The notes under the pieces: model-generated
Databases searched by the model: none
What the model was told of the DNA's origin: nothing
What the model saw: only the letters and a program-made list of their open reading frames with translations
Shown: one piece after another, positions 15,460 to 24,113 of the stretch
How the letters are laid out: every line of letters starts with the position of its first letter
How positions within the stretch are numbered: position 1 is the stretch's first letter
From: JBOGGX01 sp050744245
Lineage (GTDB): Bacteria > Actinomycetota > Acidimicrobiia > Acidimicrobiales > JBOGGX01
Direction of reading: 5' to 3'
DNA length: 41,862 nucleotides
NCBI GenBank assembly: GCA_050744245.1
Contig: JBOGGX010000242.1
Span: forward strand, 1 to 41,862
Made by a program: the position numbers and the translations under genes

Positions 15460-16539
15460 GTGGTCACCCGCCGCCCCGAACCGCGCGCCGACGTCGCCGT
15501 CATGGCCGGCTACCACTCACCCCAGCTCGAGGTGGCGGTCCGGCTCAACACGAACGAGTCGCCCGTGCCCCCGCCCGCGGCGTGGCGGGAGCAGGTGGCA
15601 GACGAGTTGGCCGGCATCGCCTGGCACCGCTACCCGGACCGCGGCGCGGCCGCCCTCAGGGCCGGGCTGGCCCGGCACCACGGCGTCGAGCCCGAGCAGG
15701 TGTTCGCGGCCAACGGATCGAACGAGGTGCTGCAGGCGCTGGGCCTGGCCTACGGGGGGCCGGGCCGGTCGGCGGCGGTGTTCGAACCCACCTACGCCCT
15801 CCACGCCCACATCGCCCGGCTCACCGGCACCGACGTCGTGGTCGGCGAGCGGAGCGACGACTTCGGCCTCGACCTGGCCGAGGTCGACCGGGTCATCGCC
15901 CGCCACGGGCCGGCGCTCACGTTTCTCTGCTCGCCGAACAACCCGACCGGGCTCATCGAGCCGGAGGAGGTGGTGCTGGCCGTCCGCGACCGGGCGCCCG
16001 GCCTGCTGGTGGTGGACGAGGCGTACGGGCAGTTCGCCCCGTGGACCGCCCTCGACCTGCTCGACGAGGACGACCCGCTCGTCGTCACCCGCACCTACTC
16101 GAAGACCTGGGCCTCGGCCGGGTTGCGGCTCGGCTACTGCGTGGCGCCGAGCTGGGTGGTCGAACAGCTGGACAAGGTCACCCTGCCCTACCACCTCGAC
16201 GCCTTCAAGCAGGTGGCCGGGCGGCTGGCGCTCGAGCACGAGGCCGAGATGCGGGCCCGGGTCGCCGCCCTCGTCGAGGAGCGCGGGCGGGTGCTGTCCG
16301 GGCTGGGCCGGCTCCCCGTCGACGTGTGGCCGTCGGCCGCCAACTTCGTCCTGTTCCGGACCAGGCACCGGCCCGCCAACGAGGTGTGGGCCGCGCTCGT
16401 CGAGCGGTCGATCCTGGTCCGCAACTGCTCGAGCTGGCCCCGCCTGGAGGGCTGTCTGCGCGTCACCATCGGCACCAGCGACGAGAATGGAGCGTTCCTG
16501 GCCGCCCTGGCCGAGATTCTCGAGGAACCTGAACCATGA
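15460..16539 (+). CDS. hisC: Histidinol-phosphate aminotransferase
   Basis: A PLP-dependent class I/II aminotransferase of 359 residues that converts imidazole-acetol phosphate to histidinol phosphate. Visible marks are VRLNTNESPVPPP at the N-terminus, AANGSNEVLQALGLAY, CSPNNPTGLIEPEEV, VVDEAYGQF, the PLP lysine in RTYSKTWASAGLRLGY, and the C-terminal Arg in GCLRVTIGTSDEN. I prefer the GTG at 15460 because of the SD at 15440-15447; a TTG at 15448 is the alternative. Its stop overlaps the hisB start (ATGA). Confidence 0.95.
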   Translation: MVTRRPEPRADVAVMAGYHSPQLEVAVRLNTNESPVPPPAAWREQVADELAGIAWHRYPDRGAAALRAGLARHHGVEPEQVFAANGSNEVLQALGLAYGGPGRSAAVFEPTYALHAHIARLTGTDVVVGERSDDFGLDLAEVDRVIARHGPALTFLCSPNNPTGLIEPEEVVLAVRDRAPGLLVVDEAYGQFAPWTALDLLDEDDPLVVTRTYSKTWASAGLRLGYCVAPSWVVEQLDKVTLPYHLDAFKQVAGRLALEHEAEMRARVAALVEERGRVLSGLGRLPVDVWPSAANFVLFRTRHRPANEVWAALVERSILVRNCSSWPRLEGCLRVTIGTSDENGAFLAALAEILEEPEP

Positions 16540-17129
16540 GCCGCCGCGCCAGCACCCACCGCACCACGAGGGAGACCGACATCGAGATCGCCCTCGAATT
16601 GGACGGCGCCGGTCGCACCGAGGTGGCGACCGGGCTGCCGTTCTTCGACCACATGATCGACCAGATCGGGCGGCATGGCGGGTTCGACCTGACGGTCAAG
16701 GCCACCGGCGACCTGCAGGTCGACGGCCATCACACGGTGGAGGATGTCGGCATCGCCCTGGGCGAGGCGTTCCGTGAAGCGGTGGGCGACAAGGCCGGCA
16801 TCGCCCGCTTCGCCAGCGGGCTGTTCCCGTTGGACGAGGCGCTGATCGAGGTGGCGCTCGACGTGTCCGGCCGCCCGTTCGTGGCGTGGGACGTGCCGTT
16901 CGGTGAGGTCCTACCGCTCGGCGAGCCGCCATTCAACCCGGAGATGGCCGGCCACTTCTGGCAGTCGTTCGCCACCGCGGCCGGCATCACGCTGCACGTG
17001 TCCAAGCGGACCGGCGTCAACACCCACCACGTGGTGGAGGCCGCGTTCAAGGGCACGGCCCGGTGCCTCGGGGCCGCCGTCCGGGTCGGCGCCGGGCCGG
17101 GGGTGCCGTCGACCAAGGGCGTGCTGTGA
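16536..17129 (+). CDS. hisB: Imidazoleglycerol-phosphate dehydratase
   Basis: A monofunctional enzyme of 197 residues that dehydrates imidazole-glycerol phosphate, using Mn2+ bound by His/Glu clusters. The motifs GLPFFDHMIDQIGRHGGFDL, DGHHTVEDVGIALGEA and SKRTGVNTHHVVEAAFKGTARCL are the family hallmarks. The ATG at 16536 overlaps the hisC stop by 4 nt, and the stop overlaps the hisH GTG, so the genes are coupled in translation. Confidence 0.97.
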   Translation: MSRRASTHRTTRETDIEIALELDGAGRTEVATGLPFFDHMIDQIGRHGGFDLTVKATGDLQVDGHHTVEDVGIALGEAFREAVGDKAGIARFASGLFPLDEALIEVALDVSGRPFVAWDVPFGEVLPLGEPPFNPEMAGHFWQSFATAAGITLHVSKRTGVNTHHVVEAAFKGTARCLGAAVRVGAGPGVPSTKGVL

Positions 17130-17773
17130 CCGATTCCGACGTCCCGGCTTCGGCCCGGCCGCTGGTTGCGGTGCTCGACTACGGCATCGGCAACCTTCGG
17201 TCGGCCCAGAAGGCGCTGGAGCGCCAGGGGGCCGACGCCCGCCTCACCGCCGACCTCGACCTGGCCCGGCGGGCCGACGGTGTGGTGCTGCCCGGCGTCG
17301 GTGCGTTCGGGCGGTGCGCCCAGGCCATCCGGGACGCGGGGCTGCACGACGTCGTGGCCGACTCGGTCGCGGCCGGGGTGCCGTTCCTCGGCATCTGCAT
17401 CGGCATGCAGCTCCTGTATGAGGAGTCGGAGGAGGATCCCGGTGCGGCCGGGCTCGGCGTCCTCGACGGCGCCGTGCGGCGGCTCCCCGGCAAGGTCAAG
17501 GTGCCCCAGATGCAGTGGAACCAGCTGGAGCGGCCCAGGCCGTCCGGTCTGTGGGCCGGCCTGGCCGACCCCGCGTGGGTCTACTTCAACCACTCCTACG
17601 CCGTGGTCGAGCCCGACCCGGCCCGGGTCATCGGCGTCTGCGACTACGGCGGCGCGGTGACCGCCGCGGTCGAGTTCGGGCCCCGGCAGTGGGCCGTCCA
17701 GTTCCATCCCGAGAAGTCCGGCGCGGCCGGGCTCCACGTCCTGTCGACCTTCGTCGCCGCCTGCCGGGCCTGA
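17126..17773 (+). CDS. hisH: Imidazole glycerol phosphate synthase, glutaminase subunit HisH
   Basis: A class I glutamine amidotransferase subunit of 215 residues that feeds ammonia to HisF. It starts VAVLDYGIGNLRS, carries the nucleophile Cys91 in FLGICIGMQLL, and the His-x-Glu pair in QFHPEKSG near the C-terminus. PMQWN-like VPQMQWNQLE and YFNHSYAVV are typical of HisH. The GTG at 17126 overlaps the hisB stop (GTGA). Its stop TGA shares one base with the hisA ATG. Confidence 0.96.
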   Translation: MTDSDVPASARPLVAVLDYGIGNLRSAQKALERQGADARLTADLDLARRADGVVLPGVGAFGRCAQAIRDAGLHDVVADSVAAGVPFLGICIGMQLLYEESEEDPGAAGLGVLDGAVRRLPGKVKVPQMQWNQLERPRPSGLWAGLADPAWVYFNHSYAVVEPDPARVIGVCDYGGAVTAAVEFGPRQWAVQFHPEKSGAAGLHVLSTFVAACRA

Positions 17774-18534
17774 TGCGCCGCGGCTCGTTCGTCGTCTATC
17801 CGGCGATCGACCTGCGGGCGGGGCGGGTGGTGCGGCTGGAGCAGGGCGACTTCGCCCGCGAAACCGCTTACGGCGACGATCCCGTGGCCCAGGCCGTGGC
17901 GTTCGCCGCGGGCGGCGCCACCTGGCTGCACGTCGTCGATCTCGATGCGGCCAGGACCGGCGAACCAATCAACCGGCCCGTGATCGCCGCCATCTGCGAT
18001 GCGGTGGCGGCGCTGGGCGGGGGCGGCGTGCGGGTGCAGGCCGGGGGCGGGGTGCGGGACGAGGCGGCGGCGTCTGCGTTGCTCGACGAGGGGGTGGAGC
18101 GGGTCGTCGTGGGCACCGCGGCCATCGAGCAGGCCGGGTTCGTCGCCCGCCTGGCGACCCGATGGCCGGGTCGGGTGGCGGTCGGGCTCGACCTGCGAGG
18201 TGACGAGGTGGCGACCCGGGCGTGGCTGGCCGGCTCGGGTCGGCGGGCGGCCGACGTGATCGACGAGCTGTCGGACGCCGGGGCGGCCGCGTTCGTGGTC
18301 ACCCAGATCGCCCGCGACGGGATGCTCGGCGGCCCCGATCTCGACGGCCTGGCCGGGACGCTAGGGGCGACGCCGGTGCCGGTGGTCGCCTCCGGAGGGG
18401 TCGCTTCGCTCGACGACCTCCGCCTGCTGGCCGCGCTCGAGGCCGCCGGCCGCCGGCTCGAAGGCGCCGTCGTCGGCCAGGCCCTCTACCGGGGCCGGTT
18501 CACCCTGCCCGAGGCCGTCGCCGCGGCGGGGTAG
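17773..18534 (+). CDS. hisA: ProFAR isomerase HisA
   Basis: A (beta/alpha)8-barrel isomerase of 253 residues that converts ProFAR to PRFAR. The catalytic Asp is in YPAIDLRAGRVVRLEQGDF, and the second catalytic Asp region is VTQIARDGMLGGPD. Phosphate-binding loops VQAGGGVRDE and VVASGGVASLDDL are in place. In many actinobacteria this protein (PriA) also replaces TrpF; here a separate trpF lies 7 kb downstream, so a HisA-only role is the simpler inference. The ATG overlaps the hisH stop by one base. Confidence 0.94.
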   Translation: MRRGSFVVYPAIDLRAGRVVRLEQGDFARETAYGDDPVAQAVAFAAGGATWLHVVDLDAARTGEPINRPVIAAICDAVAALGGGGVRVQAGGGVRDEAAASALLDEGVERVVVGTAAIEQAGFVARLATRWPGRVAVGLDLRGDEVATRAWLAGSGRRAADVIDELSDAGAAAFVVTQIARDGMLGGPDLDGLAGTLGATPVPVVASGGVASLDDLRLLAALEAAGRRLEGAVVGQALYRGRFTLPEAVAAAG

Positions 18535-18537
18535 GCC

Positions 18538-18588
18538 AAACTCGACGCATCTGCGGTCGGAATTCGACCGCAGATGCGTCGAGAATGG
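18538..18588. repeat. Palindromic repeat element, copy 1 (hisA-hisF junction)
   Basis: A perfect 19-bp inverted repeat: CTCGACGCATCTGCGGTCG at 18541-18559 and its reverse complement at 18565-18583, loop GAATT. It is flanked by AAA on the left and AATGG on the right. The outer arms and flanks recur in copies at 24028 and 27416. It ends 10 nt before the hisF GTG and fills nearly the whole intergenic gap, so the hairpin could attenuate transcription or shape hisF translation. Confidence 0.85.
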
Positions 18589-18592
18589 GGGG

Positions 18593-19357
<765 letters not shown>

Positions 19358-19392
19358 GCCGGCCGCCGGTCAGCCTGTACCGTGGCGGTCCC

Positions 19393-19734
19393 ATGGCCAA
19401 GGCCACCGTCACCGCCGACGACAAGCTCCCGATCAAGATGCTCAACGACCGGCTCCTGGTCAAGCTGGGCGCGGCCGAGGGCGAGCGGCGATCGGCCGGC
19501 GGGATCCTCATCCCGGCCACGGCCCAGATGAGCAAGCGGCTGGTGTGGGCCGAGGTCGTGGCCACCGGGCCCAACGTGCGCACCATCGAGTCTGGCGACC
19601 AGGTGCTGTTCGCCCCGGAGGACCGCTACGAGGTCGAGGTCAGGGGCGAGGACTTCGTGATCCTGCGCGAGCGTGACGTCCATGCCGTGGCCTCGGGCCG
19701 CATCGACGACAGCGGCACCGGCCTGTATCTCTGA
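19393..19734 (+). CDS. GroES-like co-chaperonin (Cpn10 fold)
   Basis: A protein of 113 residues with the Cpn10 pattern: MLNDRLLVKLG, the mobile-loop region SAGGILIPATAQ, then RLVWAEVVATGPN, SGDQVLFAPEDRYEVEVRGEDFVILRERDVHAV. It has about 12 extra residues at the N-terminus and a short C-terminal tail compared with classical GroES of about 97 residues. GroES caps the GroEL cage during protein folding. No groEL is nearby, and the gene sits between hisF and hisI, so it is probably a paralogue with a specialised role; that is inference. Confidence 0.85.
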   Translation: MAKATVTADDKLPIKMLNDRLLVKLGAAEGERRSAGGILIPATAQMSKRLVWAEVVATGPNVRTIESGDQVLFAPEDRYEVEVRGEDFVILRERDVHAVASGRIDDSGTGLYL

Positions 19735-19783
19735 CCCGCCGCCCCCGAATGTTCGGTGGATGTTTCCCAGAAAGGGGAATCAT

Positions 19784-19820
19784 TCACGGCCAGTTCGCTG
19801 GCGGCCTGCCGAGGCCGTGA
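19784..19820. repeat. Inverted repeat upstream of hisI
   Basis: Perfect 8-bp arms TCACGGCC (19784-19791) and GGCCGTGA (19813-19820) enclose a GC-rich 21-nt loop. A smaller TTCCC/GGGAA hairpin precedes it near 19763-19778. They occupy the gap of about 110 bp between the groES-like gene and hisI, and could form a terminator or a leader structure for hisI-trpE. Confidence 0.35.
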
Positions 19821-19845
19821 CCGCGGCCCCGTAGCATGGCCGGTC

Positions 19846-20217
19846 ATGCCCGTGGCCACGCCGATCACGCCGACCGCCGAGCAGCTCGACGACGTGCGCT
19901 ACGACGCCGACGGGTTGGTGCCGGCGATCGTGCAGGAGATCGGCTCGGGCGATGTGCTGATGCTGGCGTGGATGAACGAGGCCGCGTTGCGCTCCACCTT
20001 GGCCGAGGGCCGGATGGTGTACTGGAGCCGGTCGCGCCAGGAGCTGTGGCGCAAGGGCGACACGTCGGGTGACCGCCAATGGCTCCGGGAGGCGTTCTAC
20101 GACTGCGACGGCGACACCCTGTTGTTCGTGGTCGAACAGGAGGGCCGCGGCGCCTGCCACACCGGCGACCAATCGTGCTTCCACCGGTCCTTCGGTTCTC
20201 CGCCCGACGTGGACTGA
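19846..20217 (+). CDS. hisI: Phosphoribosyl-AMP cyclohydrolase
   Basis: A single-domain PR-AMP cyclohydrolase of 123 residues that opens the adenine ring of PR-AMP. Marks are VLMLAWMNEAALRSTL, GRMVYWSRSRQELWRKG, the Asp/Cys metal cluster YDCDGDTLLF, and the C-terminal Cys/His cluster GACHTGDQSCFH, which binds Zn2+. It lacks the HisE domain found in HisIE fusions. ATG at 19846; the frame continues upstream through the leader inverted repeat, which I judge not coding. It is followed after 5 nt by trpE, joining the two pathways. Confidence 0.95.
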   Translation: MPVATPITPTAEQLDDVRYDADGLVPAIVQEIGSGDVLMLAWMNEAALRSTLAEGRMVYWSRSRQELWRKGDTSGDRQWLREAFYDCDGDTLLFVVEQEGRGACHTGDQSCFHRSFGSPPDVD

Positions 20218-20222
20218 CCGAC

Positions 20223-21746
20223 GTGCTCCGCCCGAGCCGGGACGACTTCCACGCCCTGGCCCGCCAGTTCACCGTGGTCCCCGTGTGGCGGGAGCTGCTG
20301 GCCGACCAGATCACGCCGGTCGCCGCGTTCACCCGGCTGACCGCCGGCCGCCCGGGCCCGGCGTTCCTCCTCGAGTCGGTCGAGCACGGCGAGCGGTGGG
20401 GCCGGTTCTCGTTCATCGGCCGGGCCCCGTCGGCCACGCTCATCGCCCGCGGGCGTCACCTCGAGGTCGACGGACACCTCCAAGCGTCGGTGCCGCTCGA
20501 CGCCGGCGTCCTGGCCGCGGTCGAGGCGCTGCTCGACGTCTACCGGTCGCCGTCGCTCCCCGAGCTGCCGCCGCTGCACGGCGGGCTGGTGGGCTATCTC
20601 GGCTACGACGTCGTCCGCGAGGTCGAACGGCTGCCCGGCGGGCCGGCCGACGACCTGGGCAACCCGGACGCCATCTTGTCGGTCATCGGCGAGCTGGCCG
20701 TGTTCGACCACTGGCGGCAACGGGTGTCGCTCATCGCGAACGTCATGGCCGGGGAGGCCACCACGCCCGGCGAGCTCGACGCCGCATTCGACGCGGCCGT
20801 AGCCCGTATCGACCGGCTGGCCGCCGACGGCGCCCGGCCGCTCGACGAGCCCCTGGTCGAGCCGCCGGACCCGGACGATCCGACGCCCGAGGTGCGATCC
20901 TCGATGCCGAGCCGGCTGTACCGCGCCGCGGTCGACGTCGCGCGCGACCACATCCTCTCCGGCGACATCTTCCAGGCGGTGCTGGCCCAGCGGTTCGACC
21001 TCGACCTGGGGGCAGAACCGTTCGACGTCTACCGGGTGCTGCGCCAGGTCAACCCGAGCCCGTACATGTACTTCCTCCATCACCCGCTGGTCGCACTGGT
21101 CGGTTCGTCGCCCGAACCGCTGGTGCAGCTGCGGGAGGGGCGGGTGGTGTCGCGGCCGATCGCCGGCACCCGCAGACGGGGCCGAACCGATGCGGACGAC
21201 CGGCGGCTGGCGGCCGAGCTGGCCGGGCACCCCAAGGAGATCGCCGAGCACGTGATGCTGGTCGACCTGGCCCGCAACGACGTCGGCCGGGTGGTCCGGT
21301 TCGGCACCGAGCAGGTCGACGAGCTCATGACCCTCGAGCGCTACAGCCACGTGATGCACCTCACGTCGCAGGTGTCCGGCACCCTCGCCCCCGGTCTGGG
21401 GCCGATCGATGTGCTGCGGGCCACGCTGCCCGCGGGCACCGTGTCCGGTGCGCCCAAGGTGCGGGCGATGCAGATCATCGACCAGCTCGAGCCGGTCAAG
21501 CGGGGCGTCTACGCCGGCGTCGTCGGCTACCTCGACTTCTCCGGCAACCTCGACACCGCCATCACCATCAGGACCATGGTGTGCCAGCCCGACGGGCGGG
21601 CCTCGGTGTCGGCCGGGGCCGGCATCGTGGCCGACAGCGTGCCCGAGCACGAGGACATGGAGTGCCACAACAAGGCCAGGGCCCTGCTGGCCGCGGTGCC
21701 CGCGGCCCGCCGCATGACCGCGGCGCGGGCTGCGTCGTCGGTCTGA
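20223..21746 (+). CDS. trpE: Anthranilate synthase component I
   Basis: A protein of 507 residues that makes anthranilate from chorismate with ammonia from TrpG. The N-terminal domain has PAFLLESVEHGERWGRFSFIG, the Trp-feedback-site-like region LLES. The chorismate-binding domain shows SPSPYMYF-like NPSPYMYFLHHP, SRPIAGTRRRG, HVMLVDLARNDVGRV, ATLPAGTVSGAPKVRAMQII and AGAGIVADSVPEHE. GTG at 20223 begins VLRPSRDDF, 5 nt after the hisI stop. Its glutaminase partner trpG is not in the window. Confidence 0.96.
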   Translation: MLRPSRDDFHALARQFTVVPVWRELLADQITPVAAFTRLTAGRPGPAFLLESVEHGERWGRFSFIGRAPSATLIARGRHLEVDGHLQASVPLDAGVLAAVEALLDVYRSPSLPELPPLHGGLVGYLGYDVVREVERLPGGPADDLGNPDAILSVIGELAVFDHWRQRVSLIANVMAGEATTPGELDAAFDAAVARIDRLAADGARPLDEPLVEPPDPDDPTPEVRSSMPSRLYRAAVDVARDHILSGDIFQAVLAQRFDLDLGAEPFDVYRVLRQVNPSPYMYFLHHPLVALVGSSPEPLVQLREGRVVSRPIAGTRRRGRTDADDRRLAAELAGHPKEIAEHVMLVDLARNDVGRVVRFGTEQVDELMTLERYSHVMHLTSQVSGTLAPGLGPIDVLRATLPAGTVSGAPKVRAMQIIDQLEPVKRGVYAGVVGYLDFSGNLDTAITIRTMVCQPDGRASVSAGAGIVADSVPEHEDMECHNKARALLAAVPAARRMTAARAASSV

Positions 21747-21766
21747 CGCTGGGGTACCTTGGCCCG

Positions 21767-22690
21767 GTGGCCGACGTGACCGCCGACTATCTCGCCCTGC
21801 GCCAGGAGGTCGGCTGGGTCCGGGTCCCCCGCCAGGTGGTCAGGGTCACCGGCCGCGACGCGGTCACCTATCTCCAGGGCCAGCTCTCCCAGGACATCGC
21901 CCCGATGGCCGTCGGCGACTCGTCGCCGGCATTCCTGCTCGAGCCGCAGGGCAAGGTGGTGGCCTGGCTCCGGGTGAGCCGAACGGGCGAGGAGGAGCTG
22001 GTGCTCGACGTCGAGGACGGCGTTGCCGAGTCGATGGTCGAACGGCTGGACCGGTTCAAGATCCGCACCGACTGCACGTTCGAACCGGTCGACTGGGCCA
22101 TGCTCGCCGTGCGGGGCCCGCTCGCGGCCAAGCTCGAGCCGATGCCGCCGGCCCCCGGCGGGCTGGTCGTCGAGGCCGGCTGGCCCGGGCTGGCCGGCTT
22201 CGACCTCCTCGGGCCGGCACCGTCACCGCCCCACGGCGTCCCCGAGGCTGGCCTCGACGCCTTCGAGGCGGTGCGCATCGAGTCCGGCGTGCCGCGGATG
22301 GGGGCGGAGATCACCGAGAAGACCATGCCCCACGAGCTCGGCCGCTGGGTGGTCGACGCCTCGGTGAGCTTCACCAAGGGGTGCTACACGGGGCAGGAGC
22401 TCGTCTACCGCATCGACGCCCGAGGGGGGAACGTCCCCCGGCACCTGCGCGGGATCCTGATCGGCACCAACCTGCTCCCGCCGGTCGGCGCCGAGGTCAT
22501 GGTGGCGGGGAAGACGGTGGGCCGGCTGACGAGCGTGGCCGAGTCGCTCGAGCGTCGGGCGCCGATCGCCCTGGCCCAGGTGCACCGGTCGGTCGAGCCG
22601 CCGGCCGACGCCGAGCTCGTGTGGGAGGGCGCCACGGGCATCCCGTGCCGGGTCGAGGCGCTCCCGCTGGTCGCGTCGGACTCGACATGA
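21767..22690 (+). CDS. ygfZ: YgfZ/GcvT-domain iron-sulfur cluster assembly/repair protein
   Basis: A folate-binding protein of 307 residues of the YgfZ/IBA57 family, related to the glycine-cleavage T-protein and needed for maintenance of some Fe-S enzymes. The diagnostic motif K-G-C-Y-T-G-Q-E is present (SFTKGCYTGQELVYRID), with the folate-domain start VTGRDAVTYLQGQLSQDI and AVRIESGVPRMGAEITEKTMPHE. GTG at 21767 (VADVTADYLALR). It lies between trpE and trpC and overlaps the J-domain gene by 4 nt. Confidence 0.92.
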   Translation: MADVTADYLALRQEVGWVRVPRQVVRVTGRDAVTYLQGQLSQDIAPMAVGDSSPAFLLEPQGKVVAWLRVSRTGEEELVLDVEDGVAESMVERLDRFKIRTDCTFEPVDWAMLAVRGPLAAKLEPMPPAPGGLVVEAGWPGLAGFDLLGPAPSPPHGVPEAGLDAFEAVRIESGVPRMGAEITEKTMPHELGRWVVDASVSFTKGCYTGQELVYRIDARGGNVPRHLRGILIGTNLLPPVGAEVMVAGKTVGRLTSVAESLERRAPIALAQVHRSVEPPADAELVWEGATGIPCRVEALPLVASDST

Positions 22691-23196
22691 GCCGGTCGCA
22701 CTACGAGGTGCTCGCCGTCCCCGAGTCGGCCAGCAGAGATCAGATCCACCGGGCCTATCTGCGGCTGGCCCGCCACGCCCATCCGGATGCGGGGGGCAGC
22801 GAGGCCGGGATGCGCGAGATCAACGTGGCCTGGACGGTGCTCGGCGACCCGGCCACCCGCCGGGCCTACGACAGGACCATCGACCGGAAGCGGGTGTTCG
22901 TGGGCACCGAGGAGGGATCGGTGCGCCCGGCCGGCCCGGCCGATCTCGGCGATCTCGCCGGTCTCAACGATCTCGACGATCTCGACGACCGGCCCATCCG
23001 GCGGCCGAGCCCTCGGCTGCCGATCCTCGCGGTCGTGCCGGTGGCCATCTTCGCCGCCTCGGTGGCGTTCTACGCCCTCGGTGTCGTCCTGTCGGCCCGC
23101 CACCTCCTCGGCGTCGCCGTGGTGTTGTTCCTGATGGCCAGCCTGCTGATGGTCGCCCTGCCGTTCGCCCAGATGACCCGCACCCGGCGCCGATGA
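22687..23196 (+). CDS. J-domain (DnaJ-like) membrane protein
   Basis: A protein of 169 residues. The N-terminal J-domain (about residues 4-62) has the HPD motif in HAHPDAGG and the helix IV region DPATRRAYD; J-domains stimulate DnaK ATPase. A linker rich in Asp/Leu repeats follows (GDLAGLNDLDDLDDRP). Two membrane helices close the protein (LPILAVVPVAIFAASVAFYALGVV and LLGVAVVLFLMASLLMVALPF). No zinc-finger or substrate-binding domain is present, so it is a class III J-protein that would recruit DnaK to the membrane. The ATG overlaps ygfZ, and its stop overlaps the trpC ATG. Confidence 0.88.
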   Translation: MSRSHYEVLAVPESASRDQIHRAYLRLARHAHPDAGGSEAGMREINVAWTVLGDPATRRAYDRTIDRKRVFVGTEEGSVRPAGPADLGDLAGLNDLDDLDDRPIRRPSPRLPILAVVPVAIFAASVAFYALGVVLSARHLLGVAVVLFLMASLLMVALPFAQMTRTRRR

Positions 23197-24050
23197 GGTT
23201 GGCCGGCGCGGGCGCCCACGGCACCTATCTCGACCGCATCCTGCAGCACAAGCGCTGGCGGGCGGCGACCGACCGCCGGGACACCGGCGCGCTGGCGACC
23301 GAGGCCGCCGCTGCGCCCCGGCCGAGGGGGTTCGCCCGGGCGCTCACGGCCGTCGCCGAGGCCGGCGAGCTGGAGGTCATCGCCGAGATCAAGCGCCGGT
23401 CGCCGGTGAAGGGCGATCTGGCGCCCGACCTCGAGCCGGCCGAGATGGCCGCGGCCTACGCCGCGGGCGGGGCCGCGTGCCTGTCGGTGCTGACCGACGT
23501 CGAGTTCTTCGGCGGGTCGTTCCACGACCTGGCCGACGCCAGGGACGGGGCCGGGCCCGGGATCCCGTTGCTGCGCAAGGACTTCACCGTTTCGCCCAAC
23601 GACGTGGCCGACACCCGGATCGTCGGCGCCGACGCCGTGCTGCTCATCGCGGCCGCCCTCGACGACGCCGAGCTGGTCGAGCTCCTCGGGCTGGCGATCG
23701 GACTCGGGCTCGACGCGCTGGTCGAGGTGCACGACGAGGCCGAGCTCGATCGGGCCGTCGCCGCCGGGGCCATCCTGGTCGGGGTCAACCAGCGCGACCT
23801 CGAGACGTTTGCGGTCGACCCCTCGCGGGCGGCCCGGCTCGCGCCCAGGATGCCCGACGGGGTCGTACGGGTGGCCGAGTCCGGCATCACCGGGCCGGAC
23901 GACGCCCGCCGCCTGGCCGACGCCGGCTACCACGCGGTGCTGGTGGGGGAGGCGCTCGTCCGGTCGGCCGACCCTGCGGCCGCGGTCGCAGAACTGCGGA
24001 CCGCCCCAGTTCGTGGGTCACCTCATTCTCGACGCATCTCGCGCCGGTAG
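23193..24050 (+). CDS. trpC: Indole-3-glycerol-phosphate synthase
   Basis: A (beta/alpha)8 enzyme of 285 residues that closes the indole ring of CdRP. Signatures are VIAEIKRRSPVKGDL with the catalytic Lys, CLSVLTDVEFFGGS, LLRKDFTVSP, ALVEVHDEAELDRA, VGVNQRDLETF and VAESGITGPDDA. The natural C-terminus appears to be near AVAELRTAP; the last 10 or so residues (SPHSRRISRR) and the TAG stop are encoded by palindromic element copy 2. The ATG overlaps the J-domain gene stop by 4 nt. Confidence 0.95.
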   Translation: MRLAGAGAHGTYLDRILQHKRWRAATDRRDTGALATEAAAAPRPRGFARALTAVAEAGELEVIAEIKRRSPVKGDLAPDLEPAEMAAAYAAGGAACLSVLTDVEFFGGSFHDLADARDGAGPGIPLLRKDFTVSPNDVADTRIVGADAVLLIAAALDDAELVELLGLAIGLGLDALVEVHDEAELDRAVAAGAILVGVNQRDLETFAVDPSRAARLAPRMPDGVVRVAESGITGPDDARRLADAGYHAVLVGEALVRSADPAAAVAELRTAPVRGSPHSRRISRR

Positions 24051-24073
24051 GCGGCGCGAGGAGCGTCGAGTTC
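24025..24073. repeat. Palindromic repeat element, copy 2 (inverted; 3' end of trpC)
   Basis: Outer arms CTCGACGC (24028-24035) and GCGTCGAG (24063-24070); inner stem CTCGCGCCG (24038-24046) and CGGCGCGAG (24052-24060); loop GTAGG; a 2-nt internal mismatch separates the stems. The left flank CATT and right flank TTC show that it is inverted relative to copies 1 and 3. The trpC stop TAG (24048-24050) lies in the loop. Confidence 0.85.
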
Positions 24074-24113
24074 GCTCGGCAATCCGTCATCGACGGGACG
24101 ACGAACAGTCCAC

